Source: JAHRVQ01 sp029941905 (lineage in GTDB: Bacteria; Pseudomonadota; Gammaproteobacteria; Pseudomonadales; Azotimanducaceae). Taken from it: a DNA stretch of 64,000 nt. Location: assembly GCA_029941905.1 (NCBI GenBank), contig JAPYTQ010000006.1:1-64000 (forward strand). The letters are read 5' to 3'. The notes beneath the pieces were generated by a model that saw only the letters and a list, made by a program, of their open reading frames with translations, had not been told where the DNA came from and ran no database searches. Position numbers and translations under genes: made by a program. The stretch's first letter is position 1, and the number at the start of each line of letters is the position of its first letter. This document shows positions 1-8,560 of this stretch, piece after piece.

Positions 1-56
1 GTGTTCAACTCCTCAGGCGATGCCAGGAGGTGGTCGATACCGAATTGAAACGTCAT
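1..56 (-). CDS. 5' end of a NamZ-like (DUF1343) protein, partial
   Basis: Only the first 18 codons lie in the window, reading M-T-F-Q-F-G-I-D-H-L-L-A-S-P-E-E-L-N on the minus strand from an ATG at 56. A GGGGAAG ribosome binding site stands just upstream. The FGIDxLL opening resembles the N-terminus of DUF1343 proteins, the family of the exo-beta-N-acetylmuramidase NamZ, which acts in peptidoglycan turnover. It follows the DOMON-like gene by 44 bases on the same strand, so the two probably share a transcript. The identification rests on a very short stretch and is tentative. Confidence 0.5.
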   Translation of the reverse strand, partial: MTFQFGIDHLLASPEELN

Positions 57-100
57 TTGTCTTCCCCGGGTGGATTCATCAATCTAAGTCAGGATTGAAA

Positions 101-634
101 TTAGTCAATAGATAATTTAATCAGATGTGATCGGTGGCAATGAAAATCGGGCGTCGGTCCCTCGTGACTGAGTGCGAAGCAGGTTTGTTGACCTGATTCG
201 TCAAGCAGTACCGCACCTAATCCGACCTGAAATAAATTGGTTATATTTCCGGGGATCAGGCACTCAATACTCACATCGAGGGTTATTCGATCAATGTTCC
301 TGCTTTGTTCCATGGTGCCCAAGAGCAACCGATCAGATGTGGCCATATCGATGCGGTAATCAGAAAACCTGAAGCTGTGCCAGTCGCCTGAGGGAGACAG
401 GTTGAATTCGTGATAGGTATTTTCATTTGGATTGGACACAAACAGTTCAAAACAGGTCGCCTGCCATAAACCCATGGTGCGTTTTGGTGACAACGACAAA
501 GCAGGCCACTGAATCTTGTCGATGTCACCATCGAGATGAAAGGTCAGGTTTATTGCATTGTCCTGCATCGATATCGAGCCCTGGATCTCGACCCCGATGC
601 CTGGCTTGAACGGCACCAAATTAAATTTAACCAT
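101..634 (-). CDS. DOMON-like domain protein
   Basis: This 177-residue soluble protein has no signal peptide. It carries the pattern LWxxTCFELF near residues 55-65, followed by YHEFNLSPSGDW, which marks the DOMON-like family (a beta-sandwich related to carbohydrate- or heme-binding DOMON domains). Its biochemical role is not established. It sits directly upstream of the NamZ-like gene with a 44-base gap, which suggests a link to cell-wall sugars, but that is inference. It is divergent from gor, with about 60 bases between the two start codons, so the two promoters must be packed closely together. Confidence 0.7.
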   Translation of the reverse strand: MVKFNLVPFKPGIGVEIQGSISMQDNAINLTFHLDGDIDKIQWPALSLSPKRTMGLWQATCFELFVSNPNENTYHEFNLSPSGDWHSFRFSDYRIDMATSDRLLLGTMEQSRNIDRITLDVSIECLIPGNITNLFQVGLGAVLLDESGQQTCFALSHEGPTPDFHCHRSHLIKLSID

Positions 635-695
635 GTGACTGCTGCGGGCTATGGTGTGTGTTAGCTTACCAGCATTGATGTTAAGGAGTCCTGAG

Positions 696-2051
696 ATGTC
701 TGACTACGATTTTGACCTTTTTGTTATTGGTGTTGGATCCGGTGGGGTAAGGGCCGCACGGATGAGTGCTGCCTATGGCGCGTCGGTAGCCACTGCTGAA
801 GACAAGTATATGGGTGGCACTTGTGTCAACGTCGGTTGCATTCCCAAAAAACTGTTCGTATATGCTTCACACTTCAATGAGGATTATCGGCAGGCGCAAG
901 GCTTTGGCTGGGATAAGACTGCCGCGGAATTTCACTGGCCGACGTTACTGGAAAACAAGAACCAGGAGATCAAACGCCTGAATGGAATTTACCTTGGGAT
1001 GCTGGACAACGCGGGTGTCACACATTTTGATGGCAGGGCGCGAATTGTCGATGCACACCATGTCTCCATCGGAGACAAGGTAGTCTCGACAGAGTCCGTC
1101 CTGATAACAACCGGTGGCTGGCCCGTGGTGCCGGAATTTCCCGGCAACGAACATGTTATTACCTCCAATGAGGCTTTCTTTTTAGAACAATTGCCAAAGC
1201 GGACACTGGTGGTTGGCGGTGGTTATATTGCCGTGGAGTTTGCAGGGATATTTAAAGGTTTGGGTTGTGACAGTCATTTGTCCTATCGAGGGCCTCTATT
1301 CTTGAGACATTTTGACCAGGATGTACGCCAGGCTGTTGCGGAGGAACTGGCTAAAAAAGATATCAACCTGCACTTCGACTCGAATGTATCGCATATTGAA
1401 AAAAATGCCGATGGTTCACTGAAGGTGTGTTTCAAGGAGGGCGATGAAATAGAAACCGACCTGGTTTTATACGCCACGGGCCGATCTCCCGCTGTTAGTG
1501 ACCTCGGCATGGACAATGTCAATATCAAGTGTCGTGACAATGGCGCCATTATTGTGGACGATGAATTCAGGACATCCGAGCCGAATATCTTCGCCCTGGG
1601 TGATGTGACCGACAAGATTCAGCTAACCCCTGTGGCAATCAAAGAAGCCATGGCGTTTGCCCAGACCCAGTACCTTCAGCAGCCGACGGTAATGGATTAT
1701 GACGGTATCGCGACAGCAGTTTTCTGCCAGCCGAACATAGGTACCGTCGGATTGACTGAAGCCGAGGCCCGCCGGAAGTATGATGATATTGATATTTACC
1801 GATCAAACTTCAGGCCGCTGAAACACACCCTGTCTGGTTGCGACGAGAAAAATATGATGAAAATCATCGTCGACAAAAACACCGATAAAGTCATCGGGGT
1901 ACATATGGTCGGCGCCGAGGCCGGTGAGGTCATCCAGGGTATCGCCATCGCATTGAAAGCTGGTGCTACGAAAGCAGTGTTTGATGCGACTGTCGGGATT
2001 CACCCAACGACCGCAGAAGAATTTGTCACCATGCGAGAGGTCAGCGCATGA
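696..2051 (+). CDS. gor: glutathione-disulfide reductase
   Basis: This flavoenzyme reduces glutathione disulfide with NADPH in the cytoplasm. The chosen ATG gives 451 residues, the usual family length, and has AAGGAG seven bases upstream; an in-frame ATG at 651 lacks one. The FAD-binding GxGxxG lies at residues 12-17. The redox pair is Cys43/Cys48 in GGTCVNVGCIPKK. The NADPH-binding GGGYIAVEFAG is near residue 185, followed by two arginines in the YRGPLFLRHFD stretch that fit NADPH preference. The C-terminal HPTTAEE (His436, Glu441) supplies the acid-base pair of the partner subunit. Its stop overlaps an ATG that begins the minigene array described downstream. Confidence 0.95.
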   Translation: MSDYDFDLFVIGVGSGGVRAARMSAAYGASVATAEDKYMGGTCVNVGCIPKKLFVYASHFNEDYRQAQGFGWDKTAAEFHWPTLLENKNQEIKRLNGIYLGMLDNAGVTHFDGRARIVDAHHVSIGDKVVSTESVLITTGGWPVVPEFPGNEHVITSNEAFFLEQLPKRTLVVGGGYIAVEFAGIFKGLGCDSHLSYRGPLFLRHFDQDVRQAVAEELAKKDINLHFDSNVSHIEKNADGSLKVCFKEGDEIETDLVLYATGRSPAVSDLGMDNVNIKCRDNGAIIVDDEFRTSEPNIFALGDVTDKIQLTPVAIKEAMAFAQTQYLQQPTVMDYDGIATAVFCQPNIGTVGLTEAEARRKYDDIDIYRSNFRPLKHTLSGCDEKNMMKIIVDKNTDKVIGVHMVGAEAGEVIQGIAIALKAGATKAVFDATVGIHPTTAEEFVTMREVSA

Positions 2052-2275
2052 GCGCACTGCGCCTGGATAGCGCATAGACAGCCATGAGCCNNNNNNNNNN
2101 NNNNNNNNNNNNNNNNNNNNNNNNNNNNNNNNNNNNNNNNNNNNNNNNNNNNNNNNNNNNNNNNNNNNNNNNNNNNNNNNNNNNNNNNNNCATAAACAGC
2201 CATGAGCCCATAAACAGCCATGAGCCCATAAACAGCCATGAGCCCATAAACAGCCATGAGCCCTAGCCATTGATG
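2048..2275 (+). repeat. 18-bp tandem repeat array with assembly gap between gor and the DUF429 gene
   Basis: Four perfect copies of CATAAACAGCCATGAGCC fill 2191-2262. A diverged copy at 2072-2090 (CATAGACAGCCATGAGCC core) lies on the other side of a run of exactly 100 N at 2091-2190. The gap is therefore inside the array, and the true copy number is unknown. On the plus strand each copy holds the four-codon frame ATG AGC CCA TAA. The gor stop sits in ATGA, whose ATG opens a nine-residue frame ending TAG at 2077. The last copy opens ATG at 2256 and ends TGA at 2271-2273, overlapping the downstream ATG as TGATG. Confidence 0.9.
2091..2190. other. assembly gap (100 N)
   Basis: The run of N is exactly 100 bases, the usual placeholder for a gap of unknown size. 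It interrupts an 18-bp tandem repeat, so the likely cause is an array longer than the reads could span. No gene is visibly broken: gor ends before it and the DUF429 gene starts after it. Confidence 0.97.
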
Positions 2276-3004
2276 AAATTCGTCGGCGTCGACGGATGCA
2301 GAGCGGGTTGGTTCGCAACCTGGCGTTGTGATGAATGCTATGGGCACGGCTTGTATCGTGATCTTGCATCGCTGTGGAATGAGCACTCAAATGCCCAGCG
2401 CATCCTGGTTGATATTCCAATCGGTTTAACCAATGACATCCCCAGGCGAGTAGAACCTGTGATGCGGTCATTGTTGGGACGCAAGTCTTCCAGTGTTTTT
2501 CCTGTGCCATGCAAAGCGGCGGTTTATGCGGAAGATTATGTCCAGGCGTGCGAAGAAAATCTGGCCCACTATGGAAAGAAGATATCCCGCCAGGCCTGGA
2601 ATATTTGCCGAAAGATTATGGAAATGGATCGATTTCTAAAGGCATTTCCCCATGCAGTCAGCATCGTCGGTGAGTCCCACCCGGAACTCACCTTCAGCAT
2701 GTTTGCAGGGACTGTACTGAACACCTCAAAGAAAAAACCGGCAGGTATCCGGCAACGCCTGGAAACTCTGTCACGGTACAGGCCCCAGACCAGGCTTGAG
2801 TACCGGCATGCATTGGATGCCTACCCAAGAAAAGAGGTTGCGCGAGACGATATCGTTGATGCCATGATACTGCGGCTGGCCGCAGAAGATGTTCGTTCAT
2901 TGAACACGGCCATTGAAGAACATCAAACCGGTGATGGTGACATTCCCATCAGGATACATGTGCCGACGCCAGCGTCCTTGCTATCCAGCCCAGATTTTAT
3001 TTGA
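2273..3004 (+). CDS. DUF429 family protein (predicted RNase H-like nuclease)
   Basis: The 243-residue protein opens with KFVGVDGCRAGW, the DUF429 signature with an acidic residue placed as in RNase H-fold nucleases. A DIPIGL motif follows near residue 50, and a C-terminal RDDIVDAMILRLAA supplies further acidic residues. The family is predicted to act on nucleic acids, but the substrate is unknown. The start is taken at ATG 2273, which overlaps the stop of the preceding minigene (TGATG); a TTG one codon earlier is possible. No Shine-Dalgarno sequence is visible, so translation may depend on ribosomes arriving from the repeat array. It ends 43 bases before the symporter gene. Confidence 0.85.
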   Translation: MKFVGVDGCRAGWFATWRCDECYGHGLYRDLASLWNEHSNAQRILVDIPIGLTNDIPRRVEPVMRSLLGRKSSSVFPVPCKAAVYAEDYVQACEENLAHYGKKISRQAWNICRKIMEMDRFLKAFPHAVSIVGESHPELTFSMFAGTVLNTSKKKPAGIRQRLETLSRYRPQTRLEYRHALDAYPRKEVARDDIVDAMILRLAAEDVRSLNTAIEEHQTGDGDIPIRIHVPTPASLLSSPDFI

Positions 3005-3047
3005 TAAGGTCTGCGCCTCTCTGTCATCAGATCAAGGCGCTCAAAAG

Positions 3048-4772
3048 TTGGAGACAATAACACATTCCCTGAACTGGCTTGATGGCCTGTTGGGCTCAGC
3101 CCAGTACTTTCCATTCCTGCTGCTGGGTACCGGCCTGTTCCTGACCGTTTACCTTAAATTCCCGCAGATCCGATTTTTTGCTCATGCCTGGCGTATCGTC
3201 CGGGGTAAATTCGACAAACCGGATGCAGAAGGTGATGCGACCCATTTCCAGGCTTTGACGACTGCGATCTCCGGTACCGTGGGCACCGGTAACATTGGTG
3301 GCGTTGCGTTGGCGATCTATCTCGGTGGTCCGGCGGCACTGTTCTGGATGTGGATGACTGCTTTCCTTGGCATGACCACTAAATTTGTCGAGGTAACCCT
3401 GTCCCACAAATATAGAGAGAAGGATACTTCCGGCCATATTGTCGGTGGCCCCATGTATGTCATGGAAAAACTCAATCTGAATATCAAGGTTCCTGGTCGC
3501 GATGCGATCCACCTCAATATGAAATGGATGGCGGTCTTTTTTGCCGTTGCGACGGTGATCAGTTCCTTTGGCACTGGGAATCTGCCGCAAAGCAACAATA
3601 TCGCCAATGGCGTGGAGGCATCATTTGGTATTCCGGTCTGGGTAACCGGGTTGGTGCTGGCGCTGGCGCTGGGTGCAGTGATTATTGGCGGTATCGAGCG
3701 CATTATTCAAGTCGCAGAAAAAATCGTACCGTTTATGGCGGTAGTGTATTTGTTCGGTGCCCTGATGGTGATCGGTGCGCATCTGGACCAGGTCATCCCC
3801 TCGTTCGTCGCAGTGTTCTCGGATGCGTTTTCCGGGTCCGCAGCTACCGGAGGGTTTCTGGGGGCAACATTTGCCTATGCGTTTAATCGGGGTGTGAACC
3901 GAGGCTTGTTTTCCAACGAAGCAGGGCAGGGTTCGGCACCCATCGCCCATGCTGCGGCAAAAGCCGACGAGCCGATTTCCGAGGGAATGGTTTCCATTCT
4001 CGAACCCTTCATTGACACAATTGTCATCTGTACCGTAACCGGGCTCGTTATCCTGTCATCAGGCGTCTGGAACGAAAAGTTTGAAAACAGCTTCCAGACA
4101 TTTGATACCGAAGTCATTGCTGGTTTTTACTCTGAATCGAACAAATCCCAGAGGGAGATGCTTTTTCGGCATCTGAGTTTTACATCCGCTGATGACCCGG
4201 TTCGGGTTTTCGATGGTGAGATCGAGGTGCTTGAGGGCAAAGCGATTTCTACCGGTTTCACAGTCATCCACAATCGATCGGTTGCGGAGAATGTCAGATA
4301 CTGGCTGGACGGTGAACCGGTTTCCGGCACTGTCTTTGTCTCCGATGGAAAAGTCGAAAGCAACATCAGCTTAACGGGCAGATCCCTGGTTCATTCTGTC
4401 GACCTCACGATGGAGGCTTTCTCAAGGGGGTTTCTGGGGGAATACGGACGTTACGTAGTCTCAATCGGCCTGGTTCTTTTTGCATTCAGTACCGCTGTTG
4501 CCTGGTCTTACTATGGTGATCGAGCGATGACGTATTTGTTTGGTGTGAGGTCAGTGATTTTCTACCGGGTTGCATACGTTATTGGCTTCTTCGTCGCTGC
4601 CGTTGCAGATACCTCTCTGGTCTGGTTGTTGTCAGCCGTCGCGATTGCGTTTATGACTTTGCCTAATCTCTTTACAATGCTGGTACTACATAAGGAAATG
4701 AAACAGGAAATTGACAAGTACTGGGAAAAATTCCATCGGGAGAACCCTCAATCAAAGATCCAGGTAAAATGA
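3048..4772 (+). CDS. sodium:alanine/glycine symporter (AGCS family) with a soluble insertion
   Basis: This inner-membrane carrier takes up small amino acids with sodium. Family hallmarks are the TAISGTVGTGNIGGVALA stretch near residue 70, GGPMYVME, FGTGNLPQSNNIANGVE, and FNRGVNRGLFSNEAGQGSAP near residue 285. The TTG at 3048 gives METITHSLNWLDGLLG, matching usual AGCS N-termini; an in-frame ATG at 2913 would run inside the DUF429 gene and adds no recognisable domain. At 574 residues it is longer than the usual 450-500. The excess is a hydrophilic, beta-rich segment at about residues 340-458, placed before the conserved FAFSTAVAWSYYGDRA helix. Substrate specificity is not visible in the sequence. 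Confidence 0.88.
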   Translation: METITHSLNWLDGLLGSAQYFPFLLLGTGLFLTVYLKFPQIRFFAHAWRIVRGKFDKPDAEGDATHFQALTTAISGTVGTGNIGGVALAIYLGGPAALFWMWMTAFLGMTTKFVEVTLSHKYREKDTSGHIVGGPMYVMEKLNLNIKVPGRDAIHLNMKWMAVFFAVATVISSFGTGNLPQSNNIANGVEASFGIPVWVTGLVLALALGAVIIGGIERIIQVAEKIVPFMAVVYLFGALMVIGAHLDQVIPSFVAVFSDAFSGSAATGGFLGATFAYAFNRGVNRGLFSNEAGQGSAPIAHAAAKADEPISEGMVSILEPFIDTIVICTVTGLVILSSGVWNEKFENSFQTFDTEVIAGFYSESNKSQREMLFRHLSFTSADDPVRVFDGEIEVLEGKAISTGFTVIHNRSVAENVRYWLDGEPVSGTVFVSDGKVESNISLTGRSLVHSVDLTMEAFSRGFLGEYGRYVVSIGLVLFAFSTAVAWSYYGDRAMTYLFGVRSVIFYRVAYVIGFFVAAVADTSLVWLLSAVAIAFMTLPNLFTMLVLHKEMKQEIDKYWEKFHRENPQSKIQVK

Positions 4773-4809
4773 TTGAAACAGGACTGAAACCAGAACGGAA
4801 AAAGACATT

Positions 4810-5571
4810 ATGAATTTGAAAGGCAAAGTAGTGATCGTAACCGGATCCTCGTCGGGTGTTGGCGCAGCAACGGTAAAATTGTTGGCTGGTATGGGCTGCA
4901 ATGTCGTTATCAACTACGCCAGCAGCGAGGCAGCCGCGAAAAAAGTTGCATCCGAGTGTGAGACTCGGGGCGCTGAAACCCTGGTTTGCCAGGCGGATGT
5001 TGCCGATGATGCGGCTTGTAAATCAATGGTAGAGCAAACGCTGCAACGCTGGGGAAGAATTGACGGCCTGGTGAACAACGCCGGGACGACGAAATTTGTT
5101 CCGCACAACCAGCTGGATGGTCTGGACAAGGATGATTTTTTTCATATTTACGGTGTCAACGTTGTCGGTCCCTACCAGATGGTCCGCGCTGCAGAATCAG
5201 CGTTGCGTGAACATGGTGAAGGCTCCGTCGTCAACGTTGCCTCCATTGCGGGTGTGAGAGGCGTCGGTAGCTCGATTGCCTATGCAGCTTCCAAGGGCGC
5301 CCTGTTAACGATGACGCAATCCCTGGCTCGTGTGATGGGCCCCGAGGTTCGGGTTAACGCGATCTGTCCGGGTTTCATCCAGGGAGAATGGCTGGCGCAG
5401 GGGATGGGGGAGAACTACGAAAAGGTGAAGAGCGCACTGGAAAGCCGATCACCCCTGCAGGTCACCTGTACGCCGGAAACCGTCGCTGAATCAATTGTCT
5501 ATTTTCTCGAAGGGCACTCGGTGATCACCGGGCAGCATATCATTCTGGATGGCGGGCATCACTTAGTATGA
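4810..5571 (+). CDS. SDR family oxidoreductase (FabG-like)
   Basis: This classical short-chain dehydrogenase of 253 residues probably uses NAD(P)H on an unknown alcohol or ketone. The cofactor motif TGSSSGVG is at residues 11-18, NNAG at 89-92, and the catalytic Ser145, Tyr158 and Lys162 lie in the expected YxxSK arrangement. The C-terminus ends with the common ILDGGHH pattern. It may be cotranscribed with the symporter 37 bases upstream. Its TGA is part of an ATGA that starts a chain of two five-codon minigenes leading to the next gene. Confidence 0.85.
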   Translation: MNLKGKVVIVTGSSSGVGAATVKLLAGMGCNVVINYASSEAAAKKVASECETRGAETLVCQADVADDAACKSMVEQTLQRWGRIDGLVNNAGTTKFVPHNQLDGLDKDDFFHIYGVNVVGPYQMVRAAESALREHGEGSVVNVASIAGVRGVGSSIAYAASKGALLTMTQSLARVMGPEVRVNAICPGFIQGEWLAQGMGENYEKVKSALESRSPLQVTCTPETVAESIVYFLEGHSVITGQHIILDGGHHLV

Positions 5572-5598
5572 AGAGCATAGTATGAAGAGGTTGATATG
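5564..5598 (+). repeat. 14-bp tandem duplication forming ATGA-linked minigenes
   Basis: TAGTATGAAGAGCA (5564-5577) is followed at once by TAGTATGAAGAGGT (5578-5591). The SDR stop TGA at 5569-5571 overlaps ATG 5568. That frame (M-K-S-I-V) stops at 5583-5585, overlapping ATG 5582. The second frame (M-K-R-L-I) stops at 5597-5599, overlapping the protease ATG at 5596. All three overlaps are ATGA and lie 14 bases apart. The second copy also supplies a GAAGAGG Shine-Dalgarno-like sequence for the protease. Confidence 0.85.
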
Positions 5599-8535
5599 AA
5601 TGGTTCAGCTAACGATACAGAAGTAAAGTCGCATCCTGCCTTCGAATTGAAAAGGAGCCGTCGGGTAGACACCCTCGATTTAACGGTCTACGAATTCGAA
5701 CATAAAAAAACAGGTGCTGCACACTACCATCTGGCGATCCCCCGAAAAGAAAATGTCTTCATGTTGGCACTGCGGACAGTGCCGATGGATTCGCGTGGGG
5801 TTGCTCATATTCTGGAACATACGGCCCTGTGTGGCAGCGAACGCTTCCCGGTTCGGGATCCATTCTTCCTGATGATCAGGCGTTCTTTGAATACCTTTAT
5901 GAACGCTTTTACGACCAGTGATTATACAGCGTACCCATTCGCCAGTCAGAATGAGCAGGACTTCCATAATTTACTCGACATCTACCTGGATGCGGTGTTT
6001 TTTTCCCGGCTTGATCCGCTGGATTTTGCCCAGGAAGGGCATCGAGTCGAGTTCGAGGTGCCCGATGATCCTACTAGCGATCTAGTTTACCGGGGAGTGG
6101 TTTTCAATGAGATGAAAGGTGATTCCAGCTCTGTGATTTCTGTTTTGTATGACAGTCTGAAAACCCACCTTTATCCGACAACGACTTACCACTATAACAG
6201 TGGTGGTGACCCGAAATTTATCCCGGAACTTACATACGATCAGCTGTTGGCATTCTACAAATCCCACTACCATCCCAGCAACGCCGTTTTTATGACCTTC
6301 GGCGATATGCAGGCTTGTGATTTACAAGCGGAATTTGAAACAAAAGCGCTGTCTCGCTTCTCGCGTTCAGATGTAAAAATCGAGGTCAAACCAGAGCAAA
6401 GAATCACGCAAACGGTTCGTGCCAGTGAACCTTATGCAATAGATGATGCCAGTAAACTGAGTAACAGGACCCATATAGTCATGGCCTGGCTGCTGGGTCC
6501 GAATACGGATCTCGAGCTATTATTGAAATGCAATTTACTGGCTGATGTCTTGCTGGACACTTCAGCCTCGCCACTTCGGCAGGCGCTGGAAAATACCTCC
6601 CTCGGAGGAGCGCCGTCTCCTCTGTGCGGTCTGGAGGAAACGAATCGCGAGATGAGTTTCGTTTGTGGCCTGGAAGGCAGCGAATTGACGAATGCAGATG
6701 AGGTTGAAGAACTGATTCTCGGGACCCTTACCAAGGTTGCGGAGGAAGGTATACCAAGAGAAAAACTCGAGGCTTGTCTGCATCAACTTGAGTTAAGTCA
6801 CCGTGAAATTGGCGGTGACGGTTTACCGTTCGGCCTGCAACTGATTTTCTCCTGTATGTCTGCTGCGATTCATCGTGGTGATCCCATTGATCTGCTGGAT
6901 CTTGATCCGGTGCTGAAAAATTTAAAGGAACAAATTGACCGCCCTGATTTTATCAAGGAACTTGTCCGGGAAGTGTTGCTGGACAACCGGCATTGCGTGC
7001 GCTTGTGTCTGTATCCTGATGCAGAACTCAATGAGAAAAATCGCCAGGCGGAAAAAGAAAGGCTTCGCGTTAAAAAGCAGGCACTCTCGAAGACCCAGAT
7101 TAAGGAAATCCTTGAGCTGACGAAAGACCTGCAGGAAAGGCAGAATAGTGAGGAACCGATTGAAGTATTGCCCAAGGTAGGCCTGGATGACATTCCCCTG
7201 GAGTACGAGATGCCAGTCGGCACGAAAATTTCCACAGCCAACCGTCATGTTGTGACCCACTATGATGCCAGCACTAACGGCCTTGTCTACCACCAGATTG
7301 TTAGCGATATGCCTCGACTGACGGCTGAGCAGCTCACTCGCTTACCGCTTTTCACCTATTTGGTGACGGAGTTGGGTTCCGGTGGCCGTGGCTATCTGGA
7401 GACACAGCATATCCAGCACAGTATATCCGGCGGCGTTAACGCTTTCTCTTCAGTTCGCGGTGAACTCGATCACCCTGACAAGATTGATGCATTTGTGACT
7501 TTCTCCAGCCGCAGTCTGAAGCGCAACAGCAAAGCCATGATGGCCATGTTAAAGGCGACGTTTTCCCAGCCGGACTTCAATGAGGTGGATCGAATCAGGG
7601 ACCTGATTAAACAGGCAAAAATACGTCGGGAATCTTCGATTACCGGCAGCGGGCACACCCTGGCCATGTCTGCGGCAGCCAGTTATTTCAGCCCGGTATC
7701 ATTACTCAATCATCACCTGAGTGGCCTCGAGGGCGTTCGGAAACTGAAACAATTGGACGAAGATCTGGAGAATCCCGCTCAACTTGATAAATTTGTGTCG
7801 GTGCTGCGTGGTCTGCATGAATCTATCCGGGACACATCAACCCAGTTGTTGCTGGTATGTGAATCGGGATTCAAATCTGAAGCGCTGGAGCAATTAAATC
7901 GGCTGTGGGGAGATTCGAATTCCGTTTCTGCACCGGATAAATTACTGGTGCCATTCGATTCAGCGCCGCAGGATCAGGCATGGCTGACAACGACCCAGGT
8001 CAATTTCTGCGCCACAGCTTATCCCACGGTTGCAGAGAATCATAAAGATGCTGCGGCCCTCACCATACTGGCCGGTGTGTTACGAAATGGGTACTTGCAT
8101 CGGACTATCCGTGAACAGGGTGGCGCCTATGGCGGTGGCGCCGGTCACGATGCCGCAAATGGAATATTCCGATTTTACTCCTACCGGGATCCTAATTTGA
8201 TGGCCACGTTCGACGCATTCGAGCAGTCCATCGATTGGGTGATGAATTCGAATATTGGTTTCGAATTAATTGAAGAGTCGATACTGGGTGTCATCAGTGG
8301 CATTGATGCTCCGGCCTCACCAGCGGGTGAAGCGCGACAGGCGTTTCACAATCAGTTGTTTGGTCGATCGAATGAATACCGACAGGAGATGCGGCAGAAC
8401 TTTTTGCGCGTCACAGTCGAAGATGTACAGCAGGTAGCCAAAGCCTACCTGACAGGCCCATTTTCACGCGCCGTGGTCATGTCAGAGTCCCGTAGTGAAG
8501 AGATACCGGATACGTTCATCCAAAACACAGTATAA
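5596..8535 (+). CDS. M16C peptidase, presequence protease (PreP)-like insulinase
   Basis: This 979-residue zinc metallopeptidase has four M16 domains in one chain, the usual PreP/cytosolic M16C length. The inverted zinc motif HILEH (His71, Glu74, His75) is followed by LCGSERFPVRDPFF and the family stretch SLNTFMNAFTTSDYTAYPFASQNEQDF. A GVVFNEMKGD segment near residue 170 carries the distal zinc ligand. The C-terminal half has the substrate-binding REQGGAYGGGA region near residue 850. Family members degrade unfolded peptides of roughly 10-65 residues. No signal peptide is seen, so it is probably cytoplasmic. The start is supported by GAAGAGG six bases upstream. Confidence 0.93.
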   Translation: MNGSANDTEVKSHPAFELKRSRRVDTLDLTVYEFEHKKTGAAHYHLAIPRKENVFMLALRTVPMDSRGVAHILEHTALCGSERFPVRDPFFLMIRRSLNTFMNAFTTSDYTAYPFASQNEQDFHNLLDIYLDAVFFSRLDPLDFAQEGHRVEFEVPDDPTSDLVYRGVVFNEMKGDSSSVISVLYDSLKTHLYPTTTYHYNSGGDPKFIPELTYDQLLAFYKSHYHPSNAVFMTFGDMQACDLQAEFETKALSRFSRSDVKIEVKPEQRITQTVRASEPYAIDDASKLSNRTHIVMAWLLGPNTDLELLLKCNLLADVLLDTSASPLRQALENTSLGGAPSPLCGLEETNREMSFVCGLEGSELTNADEVEELILGTLTKVAEEGIPREKLEACLHQLELSHREIGGDGLPFGLQLIFSCMSAAIHRGDPIDLLDLDPVLKNLKEQIDRPDFIKELVREVLLDNRHCVRLCLYPDAELNEKNRQAEKERLRVKKQALSKTQIKEILELTKDLQERQNSEEPIEVLPKVGLDDIPLEYEMPVGTKISTANRHVVTHYDASTNGLVYHQIVSDMPRLTAEQLTRLPLFTYLVTELGSGGRGYLETQHIQHSISGGVNAFSSVRGELDHPDKIDAFVTFSSRSLKRNSKAMMAMLKATFSQPDFNEVDRIRDLIKQAKIRRESSITGSGHTLAMSAAASYFSPVSLLNHHLSGLEGVRKLKQLDEDLENPAQLDKFVSVLRGLHESIRDTSTQLLLVCESGFKSEALEQLNRLWGDSNSVSAPDKLLVPFDSAPQDQAWLTTTQVNFCATAYPTVAENHKDAAALTILAGVLRNGYLHRTIREQGGAYGGGAGHDAANGIFRFYSYRDPNLMATFDAFEQSIDWVMNSNIGFELIEESILGVISGIDAPASPAGEARQAFHNQLFGRSNEYRQEMRQNFLRVTVEDVQQVAKAYLTGPFSRAVVMSESRSEEIPDTFIQNTV

Positions 8536-8560
8536 AAAGAAACTAAAAAAGGGGAATACC

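Noticed and set aside
1803..2510. Long minus-strand open frames running through the 18-bp repeat and N gap
   Set aside because: They are open only because the 18-bp unit lacks stops on that strand. They overlap gor and the DUF429 gene, cross unknown bases and show no family match.
8495..8560. Extended N-terminus of the dienelactone hydrolase
   Set aside because: The extra 22 codons lie mainly inside the M16C gene and are lysine-rich without family similarity. ATG 8561 has a good ribosome site.
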